A stretch of 64,000 bases of DNA from Bacteroidota bacterium (GCA_030706635.1 JAUZOD010000006.1:1-64000); one strand, 5' to 3'; counted from the stretch's first letter, positions 1 to 8,797 are shown. Translations and numbers: made by a program. The notes: generated from the letters alone by a model not told the origin.

Positions 1-510
1 ACCTATATCAGCTATGCCAATATTTTAGATAAGGTAAAAGACACAACTGGTTTTGTTTCGCATCCGGTTGCCTTGCACGACACCATATTCTATTCCCGCG
101 GAATCATGATCCTGGATACTGTGTATGTGAATCCGGATAATGCGAAATATCATTTCACGCGATCGGATACTGCGTTGCTGGCCCATATCCGGGTGATCAG
201 CCGGGATAGTTCCCGTTACACGATTTCTCCTCTTTTATACGTGAAGGACAACAGGATACACCGGGTGGCCGACACCCTTTTTGCTCAAAACCTGGCTGTG
301 GAGATCGGTTCGGTGATGACCAACCGGAAGATTGATCTCCGGGTAAAGGAGTCCAGCGATATGGTTCCCTTTGTTTCGTTGAAGGTTTATACTTTTCCCC
401 AGATCAATATGGTCTGGATCGGCATCCTGGTGATGGTTACCGGATTCTGGATGAGCATCTTTTACCGCCGGAAACAGCGGTTAAGGCCGGAGCCTCCAAC
501 GGTTGCGTGA
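1..510 (+). CDS. Cytochrome c assembly protein (CcmF/CcsA-like), C-terminal end, partial
   Basis: The reading frame is open from the first base, so the gene begins outside the window; the first in-frame start-like codon (TTG at 73) is not the real start. The visible 169 residues are a soluble beta-rich segment followed by one membrane helix (about FPQINMVWIGILVMVTGFW) and a basic tail (YRRKQR), the layout of the C-terminal end of haem-lyase proteins of the CcmF/CcsA type, which attach haem to apocytochromes c at the periplasmic face. The WWD haem-binding core is not in the window, so the assignment rests on the tail alone. A DUF4294 gene follows on the same strand. Confidence 0.65.
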   Translation, partial: TYISYANILDKVKDTTGFVSHPVALHDTIFYSRGIMILDTVYVNPDNAKYHFTRSDTALLAHIRVISRDSSRYTISPLLYVKDNRIHRVADTLFAQNLAVEIGSVMTNRKIDLRVKESSDMVPFVSLKVYTFPQINMVWIGILVMVTGFWMSIFYRRKQRLRPEPPTVA

Positions 511-520
511 TCGCTTTTTA

Positions 521-1207
521 ATGGTTAACTTTGGAGCTGTTATGCGGGCGATTTGTCTGATATATTTTTACCGGCTCATCCCGTTCATCCTGCTGATTAC
601 GGTTCAACCGGTTTTTGCCCAACAGCCGCCTGCTCCGTCCGCAGCAACCCCTTCCCGCCAAACACCAGACAGCCGGTTCGGCAAGAACGATACCATATAC
701 AGTATGGTCGTGGTGTACGATGGAGATACAATCCCGGCCAAGACACTGGAGCTGGTCAATGTAACCGGAAAAATGACGCGTGCCCAGCGGAAGCGGTGGG
801 AAGCCATGACGCGGTTAAGAAATGCCGTTTATGTAACTTATCCTTATGCCAGGAAAGCGGGAATCATTTTAAATGATATGAACGCCAAACTGGCAAAAAT
901 GCAATCGCCGGAAGAGAAAAAAGGATACATCAAATCCCGCGAGAAAGATCTGAAAAAAGAATTTACCGATCCGATGGAAAGCCTCTCGATATACCAGGGA
1001 AAGGTATTGATGAAACTCATCAACCGGCAGACCGGTAACAATTGTTACGATATCATCAAAGAATACCGTGGCGGATTTACCGCCCGCTTCTGGCAGACCG
1101 TTGCCTTCTTCTTCGGAAGCAGTCTCAAACAACCGTACGATGCGCATGGCGATGACAAAGACATCGAGTCGATCGTGCAGGAAGTGGAACGGATGTACAG
1201 GGGATAG
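521..1207 (+). CDS. DUF4294 domain-containing secreted protein
   Basis: Matches the Bacteroidota DUF4294 family, whose function is unknown. An N-terminal hydrophobic signal segment ending in PVFAQ is followed by a Pro/Ala-rich linker and the conserved domain (DGDTIP, MTRAQRKRWE, RLRNAVYVTYPYA, then the charged helix region and TGNNCYDIIKEYRGGFTARFWQ). Protein end and domain are clear; the start is not. ATG codons at 521 and 542 both put a signal peptide at the N-terminus, and a TTG at 503 would overlap the preceding gene by 8 bases. It directly follows the cytochrome c assembly gene and may share its transcript. Likely periplasmic. Confidence 0.8.
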   Translation: MVNFGAVMRAICLIYFYRLIPFILLITVQPVFAQQPPAPSAATPSRQTPDSRFGKNDTIYSMVVVYDGDTIPAKTLELVNVTGKMTRAQRKRWEAMTRLRNAVYVTYPYARKAGIILNDMNAKLAKMQSPEEKKGYIKSREKDLKKEFTDPMESLSIYQGKVLMKLINRQTGNNCYDIIKEYRGGFTARFWQTVAFFFGSSLKQPYDAHGDDKDIESIVQEVERMYRG

Positions 1208-1386
1208 TTTATTGGCAAGTTGCCTGATGAACAGAAAGGATTCGGCCAGGGATGGTATGTTTCAGACATAACCCAGAACGGAAGCTGGGGGCCCGCGTTG
1301 GACGGTAAAATGGTATCGGGTGGAAACGAATTCAGTGGCTCAGCATTCCTTTTTATTACTGTCTGGCCAATTCCAGCAGCCCCTCT

Positions 1387-2133
1387 TCAAAGATCTCCTA
1401 ACCACCTTTTAAAAGCAATAGAATTTTCCCGGCTGATCAGAATTTCGGGATTGACCGGCAGCGCAAGCTCCACGCTCACCCTGCTTTTGGATAAAGGTTT
1501 AAAACGTCGGATATAGTTCACATTGATGATGAATTTTCGATTTGCCCGGTAAAAAAGCGATTCATCAAGCTTTTTTTCAAGAGAACTCAGGCTGTAATCT
1601 TCTACTACATACCGCGTATTGTTTTTGTCTGCCAGCGAGATCAATTTCTTGTCTGCTCTTATATACACGATATCTTCCGATAGCAAAGGAAAGTAATCCG
1701 TTTTGCCTTTGACCAGGAATCGTTTTTTTGCCTGGCTCCTTTCGTTCATATAGTCAATGAACCGGTCGATGTTATTGACAAAATGATTTTTAATTGTTTT
1801 ATACTTCTCCAGGATATCTTTTAACTTATGGAGCTCAACCGGTTTGTTCAGATAGCCGAAACAATTCATCCCGTAAGGTTTCGGATGGATGCTGTTTTCC
1901 GGGCCCATCAAGACCACCGGACACAGTCGTAGGTTATTCAGTATCCCGGGATGCTGAATATCTGATTCCATGTCCCGGAAAATAATGTCGGGCGTTCCCG
2001 CGTCCAGTTGTTTCAGACATAACTTTACAGAACTGCATATATCTATAGACCCGATGCTTTTTTCCATATCCAGCAACATCTGCCTTAACCGTAAGGCTAC
2101 CTCGTGGTCAGCTTCGATAATTAATATTTTCAT
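1387..2133 (-). CDS. LytTR-family response regulator (REC + LytTR)
   Basis: A 248-residue two-domain transcription regulator. The N-terminal receiver begins MKILIIEADHE; the acidic residues, the candidate phospho-acceptor Asp in PDIIFRDME and the conserved Lys in YLNKP are present. The C-terminal LytTR DNA-binding domain includes the family signature FYRANRKFIINVNYIRR. The start is placed at the ATG at 2133 because upstream in-frame sequence is not receiver-like. It is downstream of, and clearly related to, a second LytTR regulator, 58 bases away on the same strand. No histidine kinase is adjacent, so the input signal and the target genes are unknown. Confidence 0.85.
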   Translation of the reverse strand: MKILIIEADHEVALRLRQMLLDMEKSIGSIDICSSVKLCLKQLDAGTPDIIFRDMESDIQHPGILNNLRLCPVVLMGPENSIHPKPYGMNCFGYLNKPVELHKLKDILEKYKTIKNHFVNNIDRFIDYMNERSQAKKRFLVKGKTDYFPLLSEDIVYIRADKKLISLADKNNTRYVVEDYSLSSLEKKLDESLFYRANRKFIINVNYIRRFKPLSKSRVSVELALPVNPEILISRENSIAFKRWLGDL

Positions 2134-2191
2134 TGTACGTGGTTTTATGGTTCGGGTGTCTGAAAGAAAGGGTGTGTCGGTGTTTTCGGGT

Positions 2192-2950
2192 TTATAGGTT
2201 TTCGCCAATCCATTGTTTGAAAAAAGAAGTGTTTTGCCGACTGATGAATATCGGTTCATTTACAGGGAGTGAAAGTTTCAGCCGTATCCTGCTGGAGTTG
2301 ACCATGCTGAAAACCTGAATGAAGTCCACATTTACAATGAATTTTCTATTCGCGCGGCAGAAAATGTTCCTGTCCAGCTGATTCAATAGTTCTGACAGAC
2401 TCCCGGCTGTGGTCAGGTATTTTCTGTTCTCCTTGTCCACCAGAAAAACGAGTTTATGATCTGAGAAAAAATATACAACATCGCTGATCCTGAAGGTTTG
2501 GTATTCCGTTCCCTTCCTGATGAGGATACGGGATTTTATTCTTTCTTTCCCATTAAAGTATTCAAAAAGGGAGGAATGATTTTTAATGAAGAATTCCTGC
2601 AATTCGCGGTAGTGCTGAAAGCATTTCCTAAGATGGAATGGATCCAGGGGTTTGATTAGAACATCAATGCAGTTGGGCAATTGATCGTCTGGCAGGCTTT
2701 GTCCCGGACGTATAATAAAGACTACGGGACAGGCAATCTCCACGTGATCGAATAATTGAAAAGAGAGTTGGTGAATGGGATCGATCTCGAAAAATAGCAG
2801 ATCCGGCTGGGGCTGCGTCCGGAAGTACAAAATGGCTTCTTCGGCGGTTGACAGGCTGGAAATGATTTCCGTTTTGTTATCGATGGAACGTATGACCTCC
2901 TGCAGTGTTTCTGCCTGTTTTTTTGGTGTTTCTATGATTAGCGCTTTCAT
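2192..2950 (-). CDS. LytTR-family regulator with degenerate receiver domain
   Basis: A 252-residue paralogue of the neighbouring regulator. The LytTR domain is well kept (IFCRANRKFIVNVDFIQ). The receiver-like domain is degenerate: the usual acidic pair after the first strand is reduced (LIIETPKK), and the phospho-acceptor position reads LLFFEID, Glu where Asp is expected; the Lys in LIKP is kept. A Glu at this site often mimics phosphorylation, so the protein may work without a kinase (inference). The start at 2950 gives MKALIIE, matching the paralogue; an ATG 12 bases upstream is possible. It is the first gene of the leftward pair. Confidence 0.8.
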   Translation of the reverse strand: MKALIIETPKKQAETLQEVIRSIDNKTEIISSLSTAEEAILYFRTQPQPDLLFFEIDPIHQLSFQLFDHVEIACPVVFIIRPGQSLPDDQLPNCIDVLIKPLDPFHLRKCFQHYRELQEFFIKNHSSLFEYFNGKERIKSRILIRKGTEYQTFRISDVVYFFSDHKLVFLVDKENRKYLTTAGSLSELLNQLDRNIFCRANRKFIVNVDFIQVFSMVNSSRIRLKLSLPVNEPIFISRQNTSFFKQWIGENL

Positions 2951-3373
2951 GTTGAGTTGCATTGAGGGTATAGCCGGGGGCCTGATTTCCGTGTTTATCC
3001 TTAAAATTATTCAGTTCGTTGCTGTGATCTGCGGATTAGGTGAATCGGGGAATAAAGTAAATTTATTCCTGTTTAAATTCGTATCAGGTTTAGATTACCA
3101 GGAAGCCTGGAATTTTCTCATGTGAATCCGCGGGTGGTTTCTACTACCTGCTTTTTTATTTATGCAAGTTAAAGCTCCGCTATGCAGAATACCCCGTTTG
3201 CCTTCGCCACTCATCACAATCGCGATATTTTACCAGAGGCATTTGATGCAGATCATTGGGATGAATGGTAGATCGTTTTGCTGAAGATTTGGTAAATTCT
3301 TTCGGATCCGGATTGACGGGGGAACGCGAAGTCTGATCGGCATAAAATAAATAAAAATCTTATTTTCGGACCT
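2951..3373. other. Intergenic region between divergent LytTR pair and antiporter gene
   Basis: About 420 bases without a supported gene. It must hold the promoters of the leftward regulator pair and the rightward antiporter gene. I saw no clear TAnnTTTG box at a convincing distance; TATTTTCG ten bases before the antiporter start is a near match only. A short open frame here is the antisense of the regulator gene plus noncoding sequence and was not accepted. Confidence 0.4.
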
Positions 3374-4972
3374 ATGGTTCAGGAGAATCTGCTATTGGTC
3401 CTTTCGCTTTTATTTGCTGTGTCTATGTTAACCATACTCAGCAAAAAGTTGAAAATTCCTTACCCGATATTCCTGGTGGTCGCGGGCCTGCTTATCGGCT
3501 TTATTCCCGGAATACCGGACGTGGTTCTGGAACCTGACTTTGTTTTTTTGATTTTTCTTCCCCCCTTATTATATTCTGCGGCCTGGAATACTTCCTGGAA
3601 GGACTTTTGGGATCAAAGAAGAAACATCAGCCTGCTTGCTTTCGGCCTGGTGATATTTACTTCCACGGCCATTGCCTTTTTATCGCACGGGATGATTCCC
3701 GGATTTTCGCTGGCGATGGGGTTCTTACTGGGAGGAATTATTTCTCCGCCGGATGCCGTTGCGGCCACTTCCGTGCTGCAGGATTTAAAAATTCCCAAGC
3801 GGATCGTTACCATTCTGGAAGGAGAAAGTTTAATCAACGACGCTTCTTCCCTGATTGTTTTCCGTTTTGCCTTGTTGGCGGTTATCACCGGTCAGTTCAC
3901 TTTTTGGAAGGCGACGGGAGACTTTTTTCTGGTTGCCGCCCTCGGGGTCCTTGCCGGGATCGTCATTGCCTATTTCATCTACAATATACACCGGCTTCTG
4001 CCTACCTCAGGAAGTGTAGATACCGCATTGACGCTGATTTCGCCCTACCTGATGTATATTACGGCAGAACATTTTCATTATTCCGGCGTGATGGCGGTTG
4101 TTAGCGGCGGATTATTTTTGAGCTATCGGTCGCATATCATTTTTACCTACAGTTCCCGTATTCAGATATATTCTTTTTGGGAAACGCTGGTCTTTCTGTT
4201 AAATGGAATGGTTTTCATTTTAATCGGATTGCAATTGCCCCAGATCATGAGCGGTATGAAAGGATATTCCCTGGCGTCCGTCATTTTTTATGCGGTGGTG
4301 ATCAGCCTGGTTACTATAATCATCCGGATCATATGGGTTTTCCCGGGGGCTTATATACCACGCTTACTGAGCAGCGCGATACGACAAAAAGAAGCGAGGC
4401 CTCCATGGAAAAGTGTTTTTCTCGTCGCCTGGAGTGGCATGCGGGGTGTGGTATCCCTGTCTTCGGCGCTTGCTGTTCCGCTTACGCTATCCCAGGGTAA
4501 GGCTTTCCCGCAGCGTGACCTGATCCTGTTCATTACTTTTATTGTTATTTTATTTACACTGGTTTTGCAGGGACTCAGTCTGCCCTGGCTCATCCGGAAA
4601 TTAAATATAGAAGGGGCGGGAGAGGAAGAGACGGCTGAACAGGAAGCTGCTATCCGCCTGCGGTTGGCCTGGGCCGCATTGAATTATATGCAGGATCATT
4701 ATGCCAGTGAAGTGAACGCCGTTGATGCTTATAGCCGGCTGAAGGAACGTTATGAAAGGATGATAGAGATTGCCAATAAAAAATTGCTCAAAGATGAGAA
4801 TAGTGTAACGGCTTCCGGTTTCCTGCCTAAATATCGCAAGATGCTAATTGAACTGGTTGCCGTGAGAAGGCAGGAGCTTCAGAAATTACGGGACGAAAAA
4901 TTATATCCGGATGAACTGCTTAATAACCGGGAATGGGAACTGGATCTGGAAGAAGCCCGGTTGAATGAATGA
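3374..4972 (+). CDS. Na+/H+ antiporter, CPA1 (NhaP-type) family
   Basis: Inner-membrane monovalent cation/proton antiporter for pH and sodium balance. About a dozen hydrophobic segments fill residues 5-410, with the CPA1 core motifs SPPDAVAATSV (around 124-134, Asp127) and GESLINDASSLI (around 150-161, Asp156), the residues that carry ions in this family. From about residue 415 there is a charged, helical cytoplasmic tail rich in Glu, Arg and Lys, as in many NhaP proteins. The 532-residue length is normal. The start is the ATG at 3374. It stands alone and converges on rfaE2. Ion specificity (Na+, K+ or Li+) cannot be told from sequence. Confidence 0.9.
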   Translation: MVQENLLLVLSLLFAVSMLTILSKKLKIPYPIFLVVAGLLIGFIPGIPDVVLEPDFVFLIFLPPLLYSAAWNTSWKDFWDQRRNISLLAFGLVIFTSTAIAFLSHGMIPGFSLAMGFLLGGIISPPDAVAATSVLQDLKIPKRIVTILEGESLINDASSLIVFRFALLAVITGQFTFWKATGDFFLVAALGVLAGIVIAYFIYNIHRLLPTSGSVDTALTLISPYLMYITAEHFHYSGVMAVVSGGLFLSYRSHIIFTYSSRIQIYSFWETLVFLLNGMVFILIGLQLPQIMSGMKGYSLASVIFYAVVISLVTIIIRIIWVFPGAYIPRLLSSAIRQKEARPPWKSVFLVAWSGMRGVVSLSSALAVPLTLSQGKAFPQRDLILFITFIVILFTLVLQGLSLPWLIRKLNIEGAGEEETAEQEAAIRLRLAWAALNYMQDHYASEVNAVDAYSRLKERYERMIEIANKKLLKDENSVTASGFLPKYRKMLIELVAVRRQELQKLRDEKLYPDELLNNREWELDLEEARLNE

Positions 4973-5012
4973 AAGCATCCTCTCTTTGAAATCAGTAAGG
5001 CTTAAATTATTT

Positions 5013-5504
5013 TTACAGGTTCCGGATTTTCCCTATCAGTCCGGTGGAAGAAAAACCTTCCAGTATGGGATTGATAACCACACGACCACCTGCAGCCTGC
5101 ACCTCTTTGGCGCCAACGATCTGGTCAAGGGTATAGTCCCCGCCTTTTACCAACACATCCGGCTTTACGAGTTCGATCAGTTCGAGCGGTGTATCCTCTT
5201 CAAAAATCACAACGGCATCAACCATTACCAGCGAAGCCAGTATGAGTGCCCGCGATTGTTCGTCCATTACAGGTCGGCCTTCCCCCTTTAATCGTCGTGC
5301 AGAGGCGTCGGAATTCAAGCCCACGACCAGGAAATCGGCTTCCCGGGCTGCCTGGGACAAAGAAGCAATATGACCGGGATGAAGAATGTCGAAACATCCG
5401 TTGCTGAATGAAATGGTTTTGGTCAATAATTTCCAGCGGTTACTCTGGAATACAATATCGCGAAAAGAAAATATTTTATGCTGGATAACCTGCGGGTGTT
5501 TCAT
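5013..5504 (-). CDS. rfaE2: D-glycero-beta-D-manno-heptose 1-phosphate adenylyltransferase
   Basis: Transfers AMP to heptose 1-phosphate to make ADP-heptose for the LPS core. A 163-residue single-domain nucleotidyltransferase: FSNGCFDILHPGH (around residues 33-45) holds the HxGH nucleotide-binding motif, followed by GLNSDAS and VLVKGGDY, all typical of the RfaE domain II. The kinase half (domain I) is absent, as is usual for separate rfaE2 genes. The start overlaps the end of the upstream flippase-like gene by 29 bases, so the two are probably translated from one message. It is the last gene of the leftward panC-panD-flippase-rfaE2 run. Confidence 0.9.
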   Translation of the reverse strand: MKHPQVIQHKIFSFRDIVFQSNRWKLLTKTISFSNGCFDILHPGHIASLSQAAREADFLVVGLNSDASARRLKGEGRPVMDEQSRALILASLVMVDAVVIFEEDTPLELIELVKPDVLVKGGDYTLDQIVGAKEVQAAGGRVVINPILEGFSSTGLIGKIRNL

Positions 5505-6513
5505 CCGGTTTATGATTATTGCGGTTCACGCGGGGTAATAAAATAAAGCTAACCACTCCAAAAATAACAAAGCTCAGGAACTGTCCAAACCACAGCAGCC
5601 ATCCGAGGGCCTGACCGTACGGCTCCTTAGGGATATTATACAAGGCAACGGTTTCCATCACCAGCAGGGCATAGGCGCCTATCCCGCCCGGAGAAAGGAT
5701 CATGCCAACGCTTCCCATGGCGAGTACGGTAAGCGCATCTGCCAGGGTGAGCCGGCTGGTTTCATCGATGGCAAAAAAACCGCACCAGGTGCTGAGCAGA
5801 TAAAGAAACCAGATAATGAACGTGTAAGCGAAGAAAAGGGGTTTGTTCTTCAGGGCGCGCACACTGATCAGTCCGTGCCACACGCCAGTAAGTATGTTCC
5901 TTAATTTCTGAATCAGATTGATGTGTCCGAACCGGCTGAAAAGGATTTTCAGTAAAATGAAAAAGACGATCAAAGAAATCGCCACGATAACAATCTTATG
6001 GTAAGCCGTTTGCCCGTTTTTATTCTGGAAAGCAGGATAGACATAGCTATGAACCAGAGCGGAAACGGTATTAAACTGGAAAACAAAAGTGAGTCCAAAT
6101 ACGAGCAGGAGACAAATGACATCAAAAGCTCTTTCTGCGACAATAGTACCCACCAGTTTTTGGGCAGGAACTTTTTCATAACGGGCCAGGATGGTGCATT
6201 TAACCACTTCTCCAAGACGCGGGGCGCCCAGGTTTACAAAGTAACCGATCATCACAGCAAAAAATGCATTCAGACGGGCGGGATGGTAGCCCATCGGTTC
6301 CATCAGCTGGCGCCAGCGAAGGGCTCGGATCCAGTGACTTAAAAGCAATAAACTGAAAACGGGAATCAGCAACCAGTAGCGGGCTTTGTCCATGGCTTTC
6401 TTTAACTGCTCCCATTTTTCGTGGTCAAGCCCGCGTATACTAAGCCAAACGAAAAATACGGCCAGTAATGCAAAGAAAATATACTGGAGTGTGGTTAAAA
6501 TCGCCTTCTTCAT
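5476..6513 (-). CDS. Lysylphosphatidylglycerol synthase/UPF0104-type membrane protein (flippase-like)
   Basis: A polytopic inner-membrane protein of about 345 residues with roughly eight hydrophobic segments, resembling the transmembrane domain of MprF/AglD/YbhN-type proteins (SHWIRALRWRQLMEP, FVNLGAPRLGEVVKC, LSPGGIGAYALL). These motifs are typical of the family; members move or anchor lipid-linked molecules, but the substrate here is unknown. Overlap with rfaE2, an LPS-core gene, suggests an envelope lipid role (inference). The start is MKKAIL at 6513; an ATG six bases upstream is also possible. panD ends 72 bases upstream on the same strand. Confidence 0.8.
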   Translation of the reverse strand: MKKAILTTLQYIFFALLAVFFVWLSIRGLDHEKWEQLKKAMDKARYWLLIPVFSLLLLSHWIRALRWRQLMEPMGYHPARLNAFFAVMIGYFVNLGAPRLGEVVKCTILARYEKVPAQKLVGTIVAERAFDVICLLLVFGLTFVFQFNTVSALVHSYVYPAFQNKNGQTAYHKIVIVAISLIVFFILLKILFSRFGHINLIQKLRNILTGVWHGLISVRALKNKPLFFAYTFIIWFLYLLSTWCGFFAIDETSRLTLADALTVLAMGSVGMILSPGGIGAYALLVMETVALYNIPKEPYGQALGWLLWFGQFLSFVIFGVVSFILLPRVNRNNHKPDETPAGYPA

Positions 6514-6585
6514 AGACATTGGTAAGATACGATTTTAGCGGGATTTGTCAAGCTGCAAAACATTCATTGTCAAATGAAAGCGCAG

Positions 6586-6930
6586 CTAGATTTTATTTCC
6601 ATCCCGGGGGAATATAACCCATGGGTTGAACTTTTTAGCTTCTTCAAAATCCATTCGGGCGTAAGAAATAACAATTACTACGTCGCCTACTGCACCACTT
6701 CGCGCCGCGGGGCCATTGAGGCAACATATGCCCGAGCCTCTTTTCCCCTTCAGCAAATAGGTTTCAATTCTGGCACCCGTATTCACATTCACTACCTGAA
6801 CTTTTTCATTGACGATCATATTGGCTGCATCCATCAGATCCTCGTCAAGCGTAAGGCTGCCTACGTAATGCAGGTTTGCTTCCGTTATCGTAACCCGATG
6901 AACTTTTGATTTTAGAATTTCTATGTCCAT
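6586..6930 (-). CDS. panD: Aspartate 1-decarboxylase
   Basis: Makes beta-alanine from L-aspartate for pantothenate and CoA synthesis. The 114-residue proenzyme has the expected self-cleavage site Gly24-Ser25 in [12 protein letters not shown]; Ser25 becomes the pyruvoyl cofactor. Lys9 and Tyr22 positions of the family are occupied ([15 protein letters not shown]). RIETYLLKG and [15 protein letters not shown] are further conserved blocks. The start [12 protein letters not shown] at 6930 puts the cleavage site at the canonical position, so the upstream nine-codon extension was rejected. It lies 33 bases after panC in the same direction, forming a panC-panD operon. Confidence 0.95.
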   Translation of the reverse strand: MDIEILKSKVHRVTITEANLHYVGSLTLDEDLMDAANMIVNEKVQVVNVNTGARIETYLLKGKRGSGICCLNGPAARSGAVGDVVIVISYARMDFEEAKKFNPWVIFPRDGNKI

Positions 6931-6963
6931 AATATCACCCCGAATTTTAGGCTGCAAAAGTAA

Positions 6964-7812
6964 TCAATTGACGAGCATATTGTCAATCAGCCTCACCTCC
7001 CCCTGGAATGCAGCAATTAGCGCGACCGCTTTTTCTTTCCCGTTCCATGAAATAATGGGTCTGAGATCCCTGCTTTTAGCAATGGCAATATAATCAGTTT
7101 TAAATCCGGCTGTTTCCAGCATTTGCCGGGCAACTCCAAGTACAGGCGCGGGGTCGCCTTTGGAGAGATGATACCGGATATATTGCAGTGCCGCGGATAT
7201 GGCCAGCGCATTTTTCCGTTGTTCCGGATTCAACCTGCTGTTGCGGCTACTCATGGCCAATCCGTCCGGTTCGCGTTGGGTGGGCACCGAATGGAATTCA
7301 ACGCGAAGATCCAGCAGCCTGATTAATTCTTTAACCACCAGACATTGTTGAAAATCTTTTTGGCCCATGAAAAGCTGGTCAGGCTTTATTCCTTTTAGCA
7401 GGCGGCTCATCACCTGGCAAACGCCCTGATAATGCCCCGGGCGATACCTTCCCTCCAGAATCGTTTCCAGATAACCGAGTTCATATTTTTCCAGGCTGCT
7501 ACCGTAAGGATATATTTCTTTTACTTCAGGCAGGAAAAGGATATCAACAGTTGCTTTTTCGAGCATTTCAATATCTTTTTCTGTGCTGACCGGATATTTC
7601 TCATAATCTTTTGGATCGTTGAACTGGTATGGGTTCACAAAAATGCTGCAGATGGTCATTGACGCAACGGCCTGGGACGCCCGGATCAAACTGATGTGAC
7701 CGTTATGGAGGGCGCCCATGGTGGGCACAAAGCCGATTTGATGGTTCTTTGCCCGGTTCTTTGTCAGGTAAGTTTGCAAGTCGTCGAATTTTTTAAAAAT
7801 GATCATTTTCAT
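6964..7812 (-). CDS. panC: Pantoate--beta-alanine ligase
   Basis: Joins pantoate to beta-alanine using ATP, the last step of pantothenate synthesis. The 282-residue protein starts MKMIIFKKFDDLQ and carries FVPTMGALHNGH (HxGH at 36-39), FVNPYQF, QLFMGQKDFQQ and the late AMSSRNSRL motif, all diagnostic of PanC. A longer in-frame start at 7926 adds 38 residues that overlap the divergent promoter region and do not resemble PanC. The product of the next gene, PanD, supplies its beta-alanine substrate. No panB is present in the window. Confidence 0.95.
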   Translation of the reverse strand: MKMIIFKKFDDLQTYLTKNRAKNHQIGFVPTMGALHNGHISLIRASQAVASMTICSIFVNPYQFNDPKDYEKYPVSTEKDIEMLEKATVDILFLPEVKEIYPYGSSLEKYELGYLETILEGRYRPGHYQGVCQVMSRLLKGIKPDQLFMGQKDFQQCLVVKELIRLLDLRVEFHSVPTQREPDGLAMSSRNSRLNPEQRKNALAISAALQYIRYHLSKGDPAPVLGVARQMLETAGFKTDYIAIAKSRDLRPIISWNGKEKAVALIAAFQGEVRLIDNMLVN

Positions 7813-7863
7813 TGTATTATGCCTCCCGGAGTCAGTCCGGAAGCCCATTTGGGGAATAAACCT

Positions 7864-7871
7864 TACCTTTG
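7864..7871 (+). promoter_or_regulatory. Putative -7 box (TACCTTTG) of the GT5 gene
   Basis: TACCTTTG matches the Bacteroidota -7 consensus TAnnTTTG and lies 46 bases before the start at 7917, between divergent panC and the glycosyltransferase-like gene. No well-placed -33 TTTG was found. Confidence 0.4.
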
Positions 7872-7916
7872 CAAACTGATTTTCAGGTATTCTCCTGGTC
7901 ACCAATTCTCTTCCTA

Positions 7917-8729
7917 ATGGTAGCAAAGAAAAGGATTTTATTTATTGCCAATGAGATGTCCCCTTACCTTGAGCTGACAGAATTTGCGGAAACTGTAAAT
8001 AAGTTAGCTATAAAATCGAACGACAATGGATTTGAAGTCCGCTGTATTATGCCCAGGTTCGGGGTGATCAACGAAAGAAGGCACCGGTTGCATGAAGTGG
8101 TCAGGCTTTCCGGTATTAATGTTTCTGTAGATAACGACGATTATCCGTTGCAAATCAAAGTGGCTTCCCTGCCCAACGCCCGGCTACAGGTTTATTTTCT
8201 GGAAAATGAGGATTTATTCAAGCGCAAGTTCATATTTCACGATGAAAAGGAGAAGTGGTTTGACGACAATGGGTTGCGGACGGTCTTCTTTTGCAAAGGG
8301 GCGCTGGAAACCGTAAAAAAATTCGGGTGGCCGCCCGATATCATCCATTGTAGTGGCTGGATGACGGGATTGATTCCGTTTTATCTCAAGACGGTATATA
8401 AAAAAGAACCTGTTTTTGCTCACAGCAAAGTGGTTTTCACCATCGGTCAGAATACGTTTAAGGAAAAACTAGGCAGTGATTTTACCAGGATAGCCAACAT
8501 CCATGCCTCCATAAAGGAAAAGGATCTGGAACCTTTCAGTGAAGGCACCAATAACGCCGTTTTTCGCGGAGGAGCCCTGTCAGCAGATGCTATTACCTTT
8601 GGTGCTGAAAAAATTGACAAGAAATTGCTTGACGAGTTCAGTAAGGTTCGCGGAAAAAAAGTGCTGCCCTTCAATGCGGAATCTGATCTGTCGGATTATT
8701 TGCAGTTATACACCGACCTTTCCCAATAA
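7917..8729 (+). CDS. Glycogen/starch synthase-like protein, GT5 catalytic N-domain only
   Basis: A 270-residue protein related to the N-terminal (GT5) half of ADP-glucose glycogen synthases (ILFIANEMSPYLE, VRCIMPRFGVI, PDIIHCSGWMTGLIPFYLKT, VVFTIGQNTF). The C-terminal GT1 half, which completes the nucleotide-sugar site, is absent. The usual ADP-glucose motif KxGGLAD near the N-terminus is replaced by LELTEFAE, so normal synthase activity is doubtful. Similar short proteins are annotated as glycogen/starch synthases in Bacteroidota. The start MVAKKR at 7917 lies downstream of the -7 box; the 16-codon extension upstream overlaps that box. metK follows after 141 bases. Confidence 0.8.
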   Translation: MVAKKRILFIANEMSPYLELTEFAETVNKLAIKSNDNGFEVRCIMPRFGVINERRHRLHEVVRLSGINVSVDNDDYPLQIKVASLPNARLQVYFLENEDLFKRKFIFHDEKEKWFDDNGLRTVFFCKGALETVKKFGWPPDIIHCSGWMTGLIPFYLKTVYKKEPVFAHSKVVFTIGQNTFKEKLGSDFTRIANIHASIKEKDLEPFSEGTNNAVFRGGALSADAITFGAEKIDKKLLDEFSKVRGKKVLPFNAESDLSDYLQLYTDLSQ

Positions 8730-8753
8730 GTTGCCGCGATAATTTAAATCATA

Positions 8754-8796
8754 ATGATTCATCTATTATCTTTATAATGGTTCATCTATTATCTTT
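8754..8796 (+). repeat. Tandem 20-bp repeat in the metK promoter region
   Basis: Two copies of ATGRTTCATCTATTATCTTT (8754-8773 and 8777-8796) differ at one base and are spaced 23 bases apart. The second copy runs into a full -7 box; the first copy has TATCTTTA at the same place. Confidence 0.75.
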
Positions 8797-8797
8797 G
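8790..8797 (+). promoter_or_regulatory. metK: Putative -7 box (TATCTTTG) of metK
   Basis: TATCTTTG is an exact match to TAnnTTTG, 73 bases before the metK start. The leader between holds a small AT-rich hairpin (TAATTAC CGT GTAATTA, about 8811-8827) but nothing I recognise as a SAM riboswitch. Confidence 0.45.

Noticed and set aside
2963-3125. Small protein gene in the LytTR/antiporter gap
   Set aside because: The frame starts antisense within the regulator gene and continues through noncoding sequence with no domain or signal.
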